A DNA stretch of 47,172 bases, taken from assembly GCA_964586785.1 (NCBI GenBank), contig CAZPHS010000013.1:1-47172 (forward strand), read 5' to 3'. The DNA is from SZUA-584 sp041656035. Its GTDB lineage: Bacteria; Bacillota; Clostridia; Christensenellales; SZUA-584. Made by a program: the position numbers and the translations under genes. Position 1 is the stretch's first letter; the number at the start of each line of letters is the position of its first letter. The notes under the pieces were generated by a model that saw only the letters and a program-made list of their open reading frames with translations, was not told where the DNA came from and made no database searches. This document shows positions 15,345 to 24,202 of this stretch, piece after piece.

Positions 15345-15911
15345 TCACCGCCTTAATTTTAATTGATAGATAAAATATCCAATAATAATATTTGCGGGAG
15401 TTACCGTGATTATGCAGTCGGCGAGTATACGATATAATTGTTTTGTGAAATCCGGTTTTATATCAACGCTTACGATATGATTTTTTGGTTTCCCCGCTTT
15501 TTTTACAAAGCCGAAAGCCGCTTTTAAAGCGCCGCAGAATAAAGCCGTCAAGCACGCGTCCCCAAGGCCTATGTCAATTTTAGCTTTAAAATCTATTTTC
15601 ATTTTTTTATAAACGTAATTAAAGCCTTCGCTTCGGGCGCGTTCTTTTTTGTTTCGCTTTTTCTTATTAAGCCGGCAGATTAGCTCCGCCAGAGAATACT
15701 TAACTTTTTTGCTTCCGTCTTTTTTTATTTCGCATAAAAGCGCTATACCGTCTTTGTCGCGTTTTAATACAAAAATACGGCGCAGCCGTATAAACCAAAG
15801 CAGTACGAGCGCGGCTTTTATTTCGCGCTGCTCAACGCGAAACTCAGCTTTTATTTTTACCGACGCGATAACCGCAAAAACAGCTAAGGCAATAAATAAA
15901 ATGAAAAACAA
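15345..15911 (-). CDS. DUF2953 domain membrane protein (YtfI-like)
   Basis: The 188-aa protein has one N-terminal membrane segment (residues 2-17) and a Lys-rich linker (RLNKKKRNKKERARSEG). The C-terminal DUF2953 region contains the sequence KIDIGLGDACLTALFCGALKAAFGF followed by an amphipathic end. In Firmicutes DUF2953 genes commonly precede ytfJ, as here. The function is unknown. The pairing with a GerW protein suggests a sporulation role. Confidence 0.82.
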   Translation of the reverse strand: MFFILFIALAVFAVIASVKIKAEFRVEQREIKAALVLLWFIRLRRIFVLKRDKDGIALLCEIKKDGSKKVKYSLAELICRLNKKKRNKKERARSEGFNYVYKKMKIDFKAKIDIGLGDACLTALFCGALKAAFGFVKKAGKPKNHIVSVDIKPDFTKQLYRILADCIITVTPANIIIGYFIYQLKLRR

Positions 15912-15971
15912 AAAACAACGCCCTTCTGAAAAAAGAATTCGACGTTGTTATTATTATCTAATGGGAAAACT

Positions 15972-16487
15972 TCATTCCGCTATGCTGACAGGCGGCAAAT
16001 CTTTTAAAGACGAAAGGTTAAAATGGCGCAGAAATTCGTCGCTTGTTACGTACAGCATGGGATTGCCGAGAGATTTCTTACGCCCCGCTCTTTCAATAAG
16101 CCCTTTTTCTATAAGCGTGGCGACAGAGTAATTGCTTTTAACGCCGCGTATCTGTTCTATCTCAAAACGAGTGATTGGCTGCTTGTACGCTATAATGGCA
16201 AGCGTTTCTATCATCGACTGTGAAAGGCGCGACTTTTTAACCGGCGATACTATTGTTTCGACATATTGCGCGTACGCTTCGTTGGTACACAGCTGCAGCT
16301 TATCTTCTACGCGTTTAATAAGTATTCCGGAATTATTAACAAGCCTTGAAGCCGACAATTTATCGGCAGCTTCAATCAGCTTTTCGCGCTTCGTATCAAG
16401 CGCGGCGGCCAGCACGTCTATCTCTACCGGGTCTCCGGTAATAAAAAGTATGCTTTCCAGCGCGCCTGCGATATACTGTTCGTTCAA
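15972..16487 (-). CDS. scpB: Segregation and condensation protein B
   Basis: The 171-aa protein has tandem winged-helix domains. The opening ALESILFITGDPVEID and the second-domain motif ALIAYKQPITRFEIEQIRG (here LAIIAYKQP...) are typical of ScpB. It binds the kleisin ScpA and, with SMC, forms the chromosome condensation complex. Its start overlaps the scpA stop by 4 nt (ATGA type), so the two are translationally coupled. Confidence 0.96.
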   Translation of the reverse strand: MNEQYIAGALESILFITGDPVEIDVLAAALDTKREKLIEAADKLSASRLVNNSGILIKRVEDKLQLCTNEAYAQYVETIVSPVKKSRLSQSMIETLAIIAYKQPITRFEIEQIRGVKSNYSVATLIEKGLIERAGRKKSLGNPMLYVTSDEFLRHFNLSSLKDLPPVSIAE

Positions 16488-17236
16488 ACCGCGGTCTCCT
16501 TATTTTTCTTAATAATAAATATATCCTCGTAACACTCTTCCTGCCGTATTGTAATAACGCTTTTATGCAAAAGCTCAAGAAGCGCGGCGAACGTTACCGC
16601 AACCTCAAGGCGCGTGCGTGTTCCCGTGAACAACGAAAAAAATGAAGCGTTTCCCATCTTGGATAATGTTCGCAGTATAAAGCGGGAGCGTTCTTTTATA
16701 GTATAAACGTCTTTTTGTATTTGCACCTCTTCAATGCGTTCGTAATCGGAATTAGGCTGCCTTTGCAAAACGTCAAAATAAGTTTCGCACAGCAAATCAA
16801 GCGATATTTGCTCGATCTCCCACTTCTCGCTCGAAAAGGCCACTTCTTCGGGGTATTTATAAAAAACATTTAACGCGCCCGGCTCGCGCTCTTTAAGGTT
16901 TTCCGCCGCGTCCTTATATGCCTTATATGCTTTGAGCCTTTCGACAAGCTCGCGCTCGGGATTTTCTTCTTCCGTATTTTCTTCATCCGCGCCGTCCGGC
17001 AGTATCATGCGCGACTTTATAAGCACGAGCGCGGCCGCCATCTCGATAAATTCGCTGGCGTGGTCTAAAGAGAAGTCGCTTATTGAAGCTATATATTCAA
17101 GGTACTGTCCTGTTACGTCCGATACAAAAATCTGCTCAATATCTATTCTAGCTTTGCCTATAAGGTGCAAAAGCAAATCGAGCGGACCTTCAAAATGCTG
17201 TATGGATACTTTGTATTCGTTATACTGCGGCATCAT
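16484..17236 (-). CDS. scpA: Segregation and condensation protein A (kleisin)
   Basis: The 250-aa protein has the N-terminal kleisin signature FEGPLDLLLHLIGKARIDIEQI and a helical region IASISDFSLDHASEFIEMAAALVLIKSRMILP. An acidic linker (DEENTEEENPERE) and a C-terminal winged helix follow. It bridges SMC heads and ScpB. The start codon overlaps the 3' end of the M50 protease gene. Two consecutive ATG codons are available. Confidence 0.95.
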   Translation of the reverse strand: MMPQYNEYKVSIQHFEGPLDLLLHLIGKARIDIEQIFVSDVTGQYLEYIASISDFSLDHASEFIEMAAALVLIKSRMILPDGADEENTEEENPERELVERLKAYKAYKDAAENLKEREPGALNVFYKYPEEVAFSSEKWEIEQISLDLLCETYFDVLQRQPNSDYERIEEVQIQKDVYTIKERSRFILRTLSKMGNASFFSLFTGTRTRLEVAVTFAALLELLHKSVITIRQEECYEDIFIIKKNKETAV

Positions 17237-17913
17237 AGGAACAATCCAAAAAACGCGTAATATGCCGATAAAACTCCGTTTAGTATAAAGAGCAGACCTT
17301 CAGAAATAAAATCCGTAAATAAAAGAAGCGCCAATAAAACATAATAGCCATATTGTTTATACAACATATAAAACTTTGGACTTCTTCTCGCAATAAAGCC
17401 GCTTACAAGATGATGGCCGTCAAGCGGCGGTATGGGAATCAGATTAAAGAAACACAGAACAATGTTCATTGTAACAATATGGTAGACTACATTCAGTATA
17501 ATAACGTTGTCAACGCGCGCAACAATAAGAATTACGTACAGCGCAAAAAATATGAAAGATAATATCAGGTTAACCGTAACTCCGGCGATGGCGACAAGAA
17601 AATTGGCTTTTTTATAATTATTGTAATTTCGAGGATTTGTGGGCACAGGCTTGCCCCATCCGTAACCGACAAATAAAAACACCAGCAGTCCCAGAAGCGA
17701 AATATGTTTTAACGGGTCCAGCGTTAAGCGTCCGAGGTTTCTTGCGGTGGGGTCTCCCATCTTATATGCCATCCATGCGTGAGCGGCCTCGTGAAAAGAC
17801 ACCGCAATGACCAGCGCCGGCAATAAATAAAGCACGGTAAGTAAAAAACCTTCAAAATCTTTCCTGTACAGATAAGATATCGGCGACGACATAAACCTGT
17901 TTATAAGCGGCAT
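17233..17913 (-). CDS. Site-2 protease family membrane metalloprotease (M50)
   Basis: The 226-aa protein has about five to six membrane segments. The zinc motif HEAAH (H41, E42, H45) lies in the first conserved helix, and the second motif NLIPIPPLDG supplies the Asp ligand near residue 165. This compact type (no PDZ domain) is widespread in Firmicutes beside scpAB. Its substrate is unknown. It overlaps scpA by 4 nt, a conserved coupling. Whether it cleaves the anti-sigma factor encoded at 2181 is pure speculation. Confidence 0.93.
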   Translation of the reverse strand: MPLINRFMSSPISYLYRKDFEGFLLTVLYLLPALVIAVSFHEAAHAWMAYKMGDPTARNLGRLTLDPLKHISLLGLLVFLFVGYGWGKPVPTNPRNYNNYKKANFLVAIAGVTVNLILSFIFFALYVILIVARVDNVIILNVVYHIVTMNIVLCFFNLIPIPPLDGHHLVSGFIARRSPKFYMLYKQYGYYVLLALLLFTDFISEGLLFILNGVLSAYYAFFGLFL

Positions 17914-18149
17914 ACTACACTCCCATTAAAATATTAATTATAGTATACTGTCCCTTAAGAGACTTTTCAACAGCGCAATATGTAAACTTGTCGCCAATAT
18001 TAAAAATGCTCATTGAAAAACCAACCGCCCCTCTTGAAGAAAAAAAAAGAATTAACACATGCATCACTATACTGTCAAGTGATAGCATACGATTTTCAAA
18101 GACTTTCTTATACTTGTTAAAAGACACCAAAAAGTATAGGAGGGTTTCC

Positions 18150-18308
18150 ATGGCTACGCTCAAACGCGTGTTTACGCTCCGCTTGGATGATGATATCTTC
18201 GATAAGATTGAGCAGCTTGCGAAGGATGAACATCGTTCCATGACCAACTTGATAGAATATATACTCATAAAGTATTTAGAGGAAACGGGGCCAAGCAAAA
18301 ACCAATAA
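18150..18308 (+). CDS. Small ribbon-helix-helix DNA-binding protein
   Basis: The 52-aa protein has a beta strand KRVFTLRLDDDIF followed by two helices (DKIEQLAKDEHRSM, TNLIEYILIKYLEE), the MetJ/Arc/CopG fold that binds DNA as a dimer. I chose the ATG at 18150 because GGAGG lies 7 nt upstream; the longer frame from 17988 covers non-coding AT-rich DNA. No toxin gene adjoins it, so it is more likely a free regulator than an antitoxin. It is followed by a strong terminator and has its own transcript between two minus-strand runs. Confidence 0.82.
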   Translation: MATLKRVFTLRLDDDIFDKIEQLAKDEHRSMTNLIEYILIKYLEETGPSKNQ

Positions 18309-18310
18309 AA

Positions 18311-18355
18311 AATACCCTTCTGTTACTGATTATAACGAATGAGAGGGTATTTTTG
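18311..18355 (+). terminator. Intrinsic terminator after the RHH gene
   Basis: AATACCCTTC and GAGAGGGTATT form a long stem around a loop of about 20 nt, followed on the plus strand by TTTTTG. The A-rich run on the other side lets it act on minus-strand transcripts too. It begins 2 bp after the stop codon. Confidence 0.85.
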
Positions 18356-18465
18356 TTGTGCCGTCGGCACAATATTATTAATTTACGCATTCAAACAGAT
18401 TTACTTACGCTTCCCGCCCGGCCGGCGGCACGTAAAATAAGCGCGCTTTGCTAAAAAGCTTATGT

Positions 18466-18807
18466 TTATTTGTAACCCTCAAACATCTTGTCCTTCTTTA
18501 TTGAGGATACGTTTGAGCGCGAATCATGCGCGGGGTCTGTTCTGCGGCGTTTAAGTTCTTCGCTTAGCGCCTCATACTCTTGCGTCAGCTCGTCAAAACG
18601 CTGCTGCAGCTTTAACACGTCGTCGGCAATGTTTATAGCCGTAAGCACTGAAAGAGTCCCCGGGTTTAAGTTGACATATTGATCCTTAAGCTCGGACATC
18701 TTTCTGTCTACATATATAGCCACGCTATGTATGTATTCCTCGCTTTCGTACCCTGCCATCATATATTCTTTGCCGCAGATTTTGACTACCGTGCGCGTTT
18801 TATCCAT
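18466..18807 (-). CDS. zapA: Cell division protein ZapA
   Basis: The 113-aa protein has the ZapA beta-strand start TVVKICGKEYMMAGYESEEYI and the motif IAxYVDRKM. A long coiled-coil helix follows (IADDVLKLQQRFDELTQEYEALSEELKRR). It bundles and stabilises FtsZ filaments at midcell. It lies about 95 bp after pheT; zapA beside pheST is a common Firmicute arrangement. Confidence 0.93.
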   Translation of the reverse strand: MDKTRTVVKICGKEYMMAGYESEEYIHSVAIYVDRKMSELKDQYVNLNPGTLSVLTAINIADDVLKLQQRFDELTQEYEALSEELKRRRTDPAHDSRSNVSSIKKDKMFEGYK

Positions 18808-18901
18808 TATACATCAACACCCCAAATATATATTTACTTAGTCATTATATACCAAGATACTGAATATTTCAACACATTACAGCACAAAACGCTGCTGTGC
18901 G

Positions 18902-21271
18902 CTAATCACGCAATTTGGCGCGCAATTGCGTCTTTGCCGCCTCAACAATGGCGTCTCGCGCCGCGTTTGCCTCTTCATCAAGCAATGTTTTTTCTTTTGC
19001 GCGAAATACTATAGAATATGCAAGGCTTTTTTTATTTTCACCAAGCTTATCGCCGGTATATACATCGAAAAGCGACGCGCTTTCAAAATAAGGCCCGGCG
19101 TTGTCCGTTATGCATTTTAACAATTGACCGGCGGATATATTATTGTCAACGGTAAGCGCAATATCGCGCGTTACCGCGGGATACTTTGGCAGCGGCTCGT
19201 ATTTTTTTGTATCGTCCGACGCGGCTATAAGGGAAGATAACGCAAGCTCCGCAATATATACGCGCCGGTTTGAAATTCCGAACGCCTCCGCTGTATCGGG
19301 AGCTATCTCCCCTAACTCCCCCAGCTTAATTTTGCCGGAAAATACGGACGCCTTTCTTCCCGTATGATAATATAAAGCGGCTTGCGGAACAAATTTTATA
19401 TTTTTAATGCCTAAAAACTCAAATATATTCTCGGCAACGCCCTTTAAAGAAAAGAAATCCTCATTACCGCACAGCGATATGCATATATATTTTTTTTCAT
19501 CCGGCAGCGATTCGTTCTTTTTATGATATACGCGTCCCGCTTCAAACAGTCTTATATTCGCGGCTTTTTTGTTTATGTTGTTTGATACAACCTTTAGCAT
19601 ATCGGGCACGGGAGACGTGCGCATATACGCCTGGTCGTCCCCGAGCGGATTTACTATTTTAACCGCGCCGCGCAATTCCGGTTCTTTCAGTTTTTCTATA
19701 TCCGCCATCGAGCCGAAAGAATATGTGACGCATTCGAAAAAACCAAGACCGCATAACAATTCTTTTATACTGTCGGTAAAGCGTTCCTCTACCGAAATTA
19801 CTCCGCGGGTTACGTTGCCGGTCATTTGTGTTACGGGTATATTGGAATAACCGTACATGCGCGCCGCTTCTTCCGCAATATCTTCCCCGCATGTTATATC
19901 TCCGCGGAAGCTTGGAATTTGGCTGATAAGAACACCGTCGTCAAGCACCGTCGGTATAAAAACTTGGCAAAGCAGCTCCGCAATTTTTTGCGGCGGTATA
20001 TCCGTGCCGAGCACGGCGTTTATTTTATCCGCTTTTACGCTTACCCGCCGCGAAGATTTGTCCGCCGATATAATATCTATCTCGCCGGATACAATTTCGC
20101 CGGCGCCGAGAAGTTCAACCAAATGCAGCGCCCTGTCCATGGCCGCTTTGCATCCGGCGGTATCCACCCCTTTGGAAAAACGCATGGCGGATTCCGATGA
20201 AAGCCCCAGTATACGCGAGGTGCGCCGTACATTTGCCTGGGAAAACTTTGCCGATTCAAAAATTACCGTTGACGTTTCATTTTTTATCTCGGAGTTTTCA
20301 CCGCCCATAACTCCCGCAATACCTATAGCGCCTTTATCGTCGCATATAAGCAGCATATCCTTGGCAAGATTGCGCGTTTTGCCGTCAAGCGTTGTTATTG
20401 TTTCGCCGGGCTTAGCGCGGCGCACCGTTATACGCCCGCCCCTAATGTCGCTGTGGTCAAAGGCGTGCATAGGCTGACCCGTCTCAAGCATAACAAAATT
20501 GGTTATATCGACAATATTATTTATTGACCTTACGCCGGCCGATATAAGCCTGTCGACAAGCCATTTGGGCGAAGGCCCAACCTTTACGTTCCTTATCGCG
20601 CGGGCTGTGTATCTTTCGCAAATATCGCTGTCTTTTACCTCAACGCTAACATAATCGCGTATGCTTCCGCCGCTTTCGGTGTACGACTTATCAGGCAGCT
20701 TTAGGGGCAGCTTAAGCGCCGCGGCGCATTCTCTCGCCATGCCTATAATTGAAAGGCAATCAGGCCTGTTCGCGCCGATTTCAATATCGAACACGGTATC
20801 CGAAAGCCCCAACGCCTTATCAAGCGGAGTGCCGGGCACAAAATCGTCTCGCAGTATCAAAATACCGTCGGCGTCCGCCCCCGGGTAATCGGAAACAGAC
20901 AGCTCGCCGCCCGAGCAGAGCATACCGCAGGAGGAAACGCCCCGTATTTTAGTATTTTTTATTTTTATGCCCCCGGGCAGGCACGCGCCCTCAAGAGCCA
21001 CCGGCACTAACGCGCCTTCAAATATGTTGTTTGCGCCGCAAACTATCTTTAATGTTTCATCGCCGGTGAAAACGCCGCAAACCGAAAGTTTTTCGGCGTC
21101 CGGATGTTTTTCTATGCTGTCTATCCGGCCGACGACAACGCGCTCAAGCCCTTCCCCGAGTTTTTTACAGCCGTCGACGGCGCTGCCCGTCATAATAAGC
21201 TTTGCCGCCAGCGCCTCGGGTTCTATGTTTATATCCACGTATTCACGCAGCCATTTATAAGGTGCTATCAA
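18902..21271 (-). CDS. pheT: Phenylalanine--tRNA ligase beta subunit
   Basis: The 789-aa protein has the full bacterial length. Domains in order are the N-terminal core with an EMAP/OB-fold tRNA-binding domain (VVVGRIDSIEKHPDAEKLSVC, residues 45-150) and the B3/B4 editing region (CERYTARAIRNVKVG, VMLETGQPMHAFD). Then come B5, the catalytic-like core (CGEDIAEEAARMYGY) and the C-terminal FDX-ACB anticodon-binding domain (PKYPAVTRDIALTVDNNI). With PheS it forms the (alpha-beta)2 enzyme that charges tRNA-Phe. It starts 12 bp after pheS and is controlled by the T-box upstream of pheS. Confidence 0.97.
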   Translation of the reverse strand: MIAPYKWLREYVDINIEPEALAAKLIMTGSAVDGCKKLGEGLERVVVGRIDSIEKHPDAEKLSVCGVFTGDETLKIVCGANNIFEGALVPVALEGACLPGGIKIKNTKIRGVSSCGMLCSGGELSVSDYPGADADGILILRDDFVPGTPLDKALGLSDTVFDIEIGANRPDCLSIIGMARECAAALKLPLKLPDKSYTESGGSIRDYVSVEVKDSDICERYTARAIRNVKVGPSPKWLVDRLISAGVRSINNIVDITNFVMLETGQPMHAFDHSDIRGGRITVRRAKPGETITTLDGKTRNLAKDMLLICDDKGAIGIAGVMGGENSEIKNETSTVIFESAKFSQANVRRTSRILGLSSESAMRFSKGVDTAGCKAAMDRALHLVELLGAGEIVSGEIDIISADKSSRRVSVKADKINAVLGTDIPPQKIAELLCQVFIPTVLDDGVLISQIPSFRGDITCGEDIAEEAARMYGYSNIPVTQMTGNVTRGVISVEERFTDSIKELLCGLGFFECVTYSFGSMADIEKLKEPELRGAVKIVNPLGDDQAYMRTSPVPDMLKVVSNNINKKAANIRLFEAGRVYHKKNESLPDEKKYICISLCGNEDFFSLKGVAENIFEFLGIKNIKFVPQAALYYHTGRKASVFSGKIKLGELGEIAPDTAEAFGISNRRVYIAELALSSLIAASDDTKKYEPLPKYPAVTRDIALTVDNNISAGQLLKCITDNAGPYFESASLFDVYTGDKLGENKKSLAYSIVFRAKEKTLLDEEANAARDAIVEAAKTQLRAKLRD

Positions 21272-21282
21272 AGTTGTTCCTC

Positions 21283-22311
21283 CTATTTGAACTGTGCGAG
21301 AAAACGGACGTCGTTCTCATACAACAGTCTTATATCCGTAATGCCGTATTTTATGTTCGCAAGACGATCAAGCCCAAGACCGAACGCGAACCCCGTAAAT
21401 TCATCGGCGTCTATGCCGCATCCGTTCAAAACATTAGGATGCACCATACCGCAGCCTAACACCTCTATCATGCCTGTGCCTTTGCATATATTGCATCCCT
21501 CTCCCCCGCATTTCGAACATGTGGCGTCCACCTCGGCGCTCGGCTCTGTAAAAGGAAAATGCCCCGGGCGGAATTTTGTTACGGTGTTTTCACCGTAAAA
21601 CTCCTTCAGGAAAATATCAAGCGTGCTTTTTAAATGCGCGAGGCTTATTCCTTTTCCCACAACAAGCCCTTCCACTTGGTTAAATACCGGAGAGTGCGTC
21701 GCGTCAACATCGTCCGTCCTGTAAACCCTGCCGGGACATATCATGCGAATAGGCGGCTTTTGCGCCAGCATCGTGCGTATCTGCACCGGAGACGTATGGG
21801 TGCGCAGCACAATATCGTCGGAAATATAGAATGTATCCTGTGTGTCTCTGGCGGGGTGCTCTTTCGGTATATTCAGCATCTCGAAATTGTATTTATCGTA
21901 TTCTATCTCCGGCCCGTCCATAACCGAAAAGCCCATGCTTACGAATATATCGCGTATTTCATAATAAACGCGCGTTAAAGGGTGAAGAGCGCCTAAAGAG
22001 CGTTTTTTGCCCGGGAGCGTTATATCGACGGTTTCGGCAAGCAGCCTTCGCGTCGTTTCTTCTTTTTTTAATTGTTCATGCTTGCCGGCGAGAGCGTCCG
22101 TCAGCATGTCCCTTATTTCGTTTACGCGCTTACCGAACAATGGCCGCTTATCGTTTGGCAAGTCTTTCATGCCCCGCAGCACCGCGGTAAGCTCTCCTTT
22201 TTTGCCGAGCACAGAAATACGAATTTTCTCAAGCTGCGCGGCCGTTGCCGAACCGGCGATGTCCTCAAGCGTTTTTTTCGCCGTTTCCTCAAGCATGGCG
22301 CTTATCTGCAT
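21283..22311 (-). CDS. pheS: Phenylalanine--tRNA ligase alpha subunit
   Basis: The 342-aa class II synthetase has an N-terminal coiled-coil arm (residues 1-90) and motif 2 (VYRTDDVDATHSPVFNQVEG). The residues FPFTEPSAEVDATC precede a four-cysteine Zn-type insert (CSKCGGEGCNIC), and motif 3 is GFAFGLGLDRLANIKYGI. It carries the amino-acid activating site. AGGAG precedes the ATG at 7 nt. Translation follows the T-box leader. Confidence 0.97.
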   Translation of the reverse strand: MQISAMLEETAKKTLEDIAGSATAAQLEKIRISVLGKKGELTAVLRGMKDLPNDKRPLFGKRVNEIRDMLTDALAGKHEQLKKEETTRRLLAETVDITLPGKKRSLGALHPLTRVYYEIRDIFVSMGFSVMDGPEIEYDKYNFEMLNIPKEHPARDTQDTFYISDDIVLRTHTSPVQIRTMLAQKPPIRMICPGRVYRTDDVDATHSPVFNQVEGLVVGKGISLAHLKSTLDIFLKEFYGENTVTKFRPGHFPFTEPSAEVDATCSKCGGEGCNICKGTGMIEVLGCGMVHPNVLNGCGIDADEFTGFAFGLGLDRLANIKYGITDIRLLYENDVRFLAQFK

Positions 22312-22345
22312 ATTAAAATCTCCTAATCATATTTTGCCGCTAAAT

Positions 22346-22578
22346 AAAAAAACCCTCGCCTTGGGGCGAAGAGTCCGCGGTACCACCCAAATTCGCTAAA
22401 CCGTTTTATTACGGCAAAAGCCTGTTTCGCTGTAACGAAGCGTCACGTCCTTAAAAAATAAGGCGGCTCTGCCTGCGAAAATTCCCCGCGCGTACAGCGG
22501 ACGCTTCCAGCCTCGGCGTCCTTCTCTTTCGCATGCGGACCCGCGCGGGTACTGTTCAGGCTTTAAAATGCTTTTACA
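22346..22578 (-). ncRNA. T-box riboswitch (tRNA-Phe-responsive) of pheST
   Basis: On the minus strand the invariant T-box TGGGTGGTACCGCGG lies at 22375-22389. It is followed by the terminator stem CTTCGCC/GGCGAGG with CCAA loop and seven T residues (22346-22371). Upstream is Stem I with AAAGAGAAGGACGC, apical part GGCTGGAA and closing GCGTCC, and the specifier region GAATTTTCGC. Within it TTC (22477-22479) is the likely phenylalanine specifier codon. Uncharged tRNA-Phe should pair with the specifier and the T-box bulge, favouring the antiterminator and so pheST expression. The assignment fits the downstream genes. Confidence 0.95.
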
Positions 22579-22584
22579 CCCGAA

Positions 22585-22614
22585 ATTATAGCACACCGTA
22601 TAAAGGCTTTTCAA
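22585..22614 (-). promoter_or_regulatory. Promoter of the T-box-pheST operon
   Basis: On the minus strand TTGAAA (22609-22614) and a perfect TATAAT (22585-22590) are separated by 18 bp. The start point near 22578 is directly before T-box Stem I. Confidence 0.82.
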
Positions 22615-22656
22615 GTGCGTATTTTTGTTGTGCGCAGGTTCCGCTTGCGTTTCTGG

Positions 22657-22705
22657 CTATCGTTATTACATGAACGATATTTTCCTGTTCATGTATGGCG
22701 GATAG
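22657..22705. repeat. Inverted repeat between the HMGL-family gene and pheST
   Basis: Nine-bp perfect arms TACATGAAC (22667-22675) and GTTCATGTA (22687-22695) are nested inside CTATC (22657-22661) and GATAG (22701-22705), with symmetric 5-nt internal loops. No T run follows on either strand, so it is not a classic terminator. It may be an operator, an RNA structure or a Rho-dependent end. Confidence 0.7.
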
Positions 22706-22756
22706 AGAAATATTCTGGTCTGTTCGTCCGTTTATACGGCCGTGCCGTAACCGGCT

Positions 22757-24184
22757 TTATTTAACGCGCAACGCCTTGCGGTGATGACACAACGCTATAT
22801 ACGTTTCTTCGTCGGCGTCTTTTATAATTGTCTCAAGCTCTAAGTCCCCGAAAGTCGTCGTGCGCCCGTTTGAAAATTCCTTGTCAACTTCATCCCTAAC
22901 CTTAGCGACAATGGCGTCCTGTTTGCCGACGGCGTATTCGTCTTTAAGATTAAAATGCGTATTTATCCAGTGCGCAATGCCCGCAAGACCGGAATGCGCG
23001 CCTATAGCGACCGTAACAGGACGGTTTAACAGCTTCTCCGTATCAAATATGTTGTATATCTCCTCGTCCTTTAAAATACCGTCCGCGTGTATTCCCGCCC
23101 TGGTAGAGTTAAAGCTTCTGCCCACAAAAGGCGTCCGCGACGGAATATGCGTTCCCATCACGTTTTCAAAATAGTGCGCAATTTCCGTTATCGCTTTCAA
23201 ATCCATACCGTCCGCGGTGCCTTTTAAGCCGCAGTATTCGATTACCATGGCTTCTAAAGGACAGTTGCCCGTCCGTTCGCCAATGCCGAGTATAGAGCAG
23301 TTCACCGAAGACGCGCCGTAAAGCCACGCGGTTGCCGCGTTAGTCACTACCTTGTAAAAATCGTTATGACCGTGCCACTCAAGAAGCCTCGGCGAAAAAC
23401 CCGAGTAAAAACGAAGACCGTATACTATACCCTGAACGCTGCGCGGCAGCGAAGCGCCCGGGTACGTCACGCCGTAACCCATAGTGTCGCACATGCGTAT
23501 TTTTATAGGCACGCCGGTTTCCTGCATAAGCTTCATCAGCTCGTCTGCGAAAGGTATAACAAAACCGTAAAAGTCCGCGCGGGTTATATCTTCAAAATGA
23601 CAGCGCGGGCGTATGCCGTAATCTATTGCCATTTTGACTATACCTAAATATTTATCCATCGCCTGCTTGCGGGTTAAGCCCATCTTGTTGAATATATGAT
23701 AATCCGAACAGCTGACGAGTATGCCGGTTTCTTTTATGCCGAAAGTTTTTATCAGTTCAAAGTCTTTATTGCTTGCACGTATCCATGTTGTAACCTCGGG
23801 AAACTCGTAGCCCAAATCGATGCACGCTTGCAGGGCTTCTTTATCTTTATCGGTGTATACAAAGAACTCGCTTTGACGAATTATCCCTTTTTTGCCTCCC
23901 AGTTTGTTTTGAAGCTTGTATAAATCCACAACCTGCTTTACGGTAAAAGGCGTGCGCGACTGCTGTCCGTCACGAAACGTCGTATCCGTTATCCAAATCT
24001 CTTCCGGCATACGCATAGGCACCACGCGGTGGTTAAACGCTATTTTAGGCACCGACGAGTATTCAAATACGTCGCGGAAAAGCTGCGGCTCCTCAACGTC
24101 CTGGAAAGAGAACATATAGTCGTTCTGCTCCAGCAGGTTCCATCTTTTATTCAGGCTAAGCCCTTTTTTAATATCATTATTCAT
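22757..24184 (-). CDS. Isopropylmalate/homocitrate-synthase-family enzyme, candidate Re-citrate synthase
   Basis: The 475-aa protein belongs to the DRE-TIM acyltransferases. It has WITDTTFRDGQQSR (near residues 64-77), CHFEDITRAD, EWHGHNDFYK (metal-binding His-x-His-Asn) and ILGIGERTGN. The long N-terminal extension with LLEQNDYMFSFQDVEEPQLFRDVF is typical of a clostridial/dehalococcoid subgroup often labelled isopropylmalate synthase. From memory, this subgroup includes anaerobes' Re-citrate synthase (acetyl-CoA + oxaloacetate). The LeuA allosteric domain is absent and there are no leuBCD genes nearby, which argues against leucine synthesis. It is followed downstream by no gene of the same pathway; the aminotransferase gene lies 18 bp upstream in the same operon. 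Substrate assignment is inference. Confidence 0.85.
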   Translation of the reverse strand: MNNDIKKGLSLNKRWNLLEQNDYMFSFQDVEEPQLFRDVFEYSSVPKIAFNHRVVPMRMPEEIWITDTTFRDGQQSRTPFTVKQVVDLYKLQNKLGGKKGIIRQSEFFVYTDKDKEALQACIDLGYEFPEVTTWIRASNKDFELIKTFGIKETGILVSCSDYHIFNKMGLTRKQAMDKYLGIVKMAIDYGIRPRCHFEDITRADFYGFVIPFADELMKLMQETGVPIKIRMCDTMGYGVTYPGASLPRSVQGIVYGLRFYSGFSPRLLEWHGHNDFYKVVTNAATAWLYGASSVNCSILGIGERTGNCPLEAMVIEYCGLKGTADGMDLKAITEIAHYFENVMGTHIPSRTPFVGRSFNSTRAGIHADGILKDEEIYNIFDTEKLLNRPVTVAIGAHSGLAGIAHWINTHFNLKDEYAVGKQDAIVAKVRDEVDKEFSNGRTTTFGDLELETIIKDADEETYIALCHHRKALRVK

Positions 24185-24202
24185 AATAACAACCTCTCTT
24201 TT

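Noticed and set aside
18150..18308. RHH protein as antitoxin of a toxin-antitoxin pair
   Set aside because: No toxin-sized gene adjoins it; a terminator follows and the next genes are zapA and the M50 protease.
19857..20477. 206-codon plus-strand frame within pheT
   Set aside because: Antisense shadow of a clear pheT domain; no independent support.
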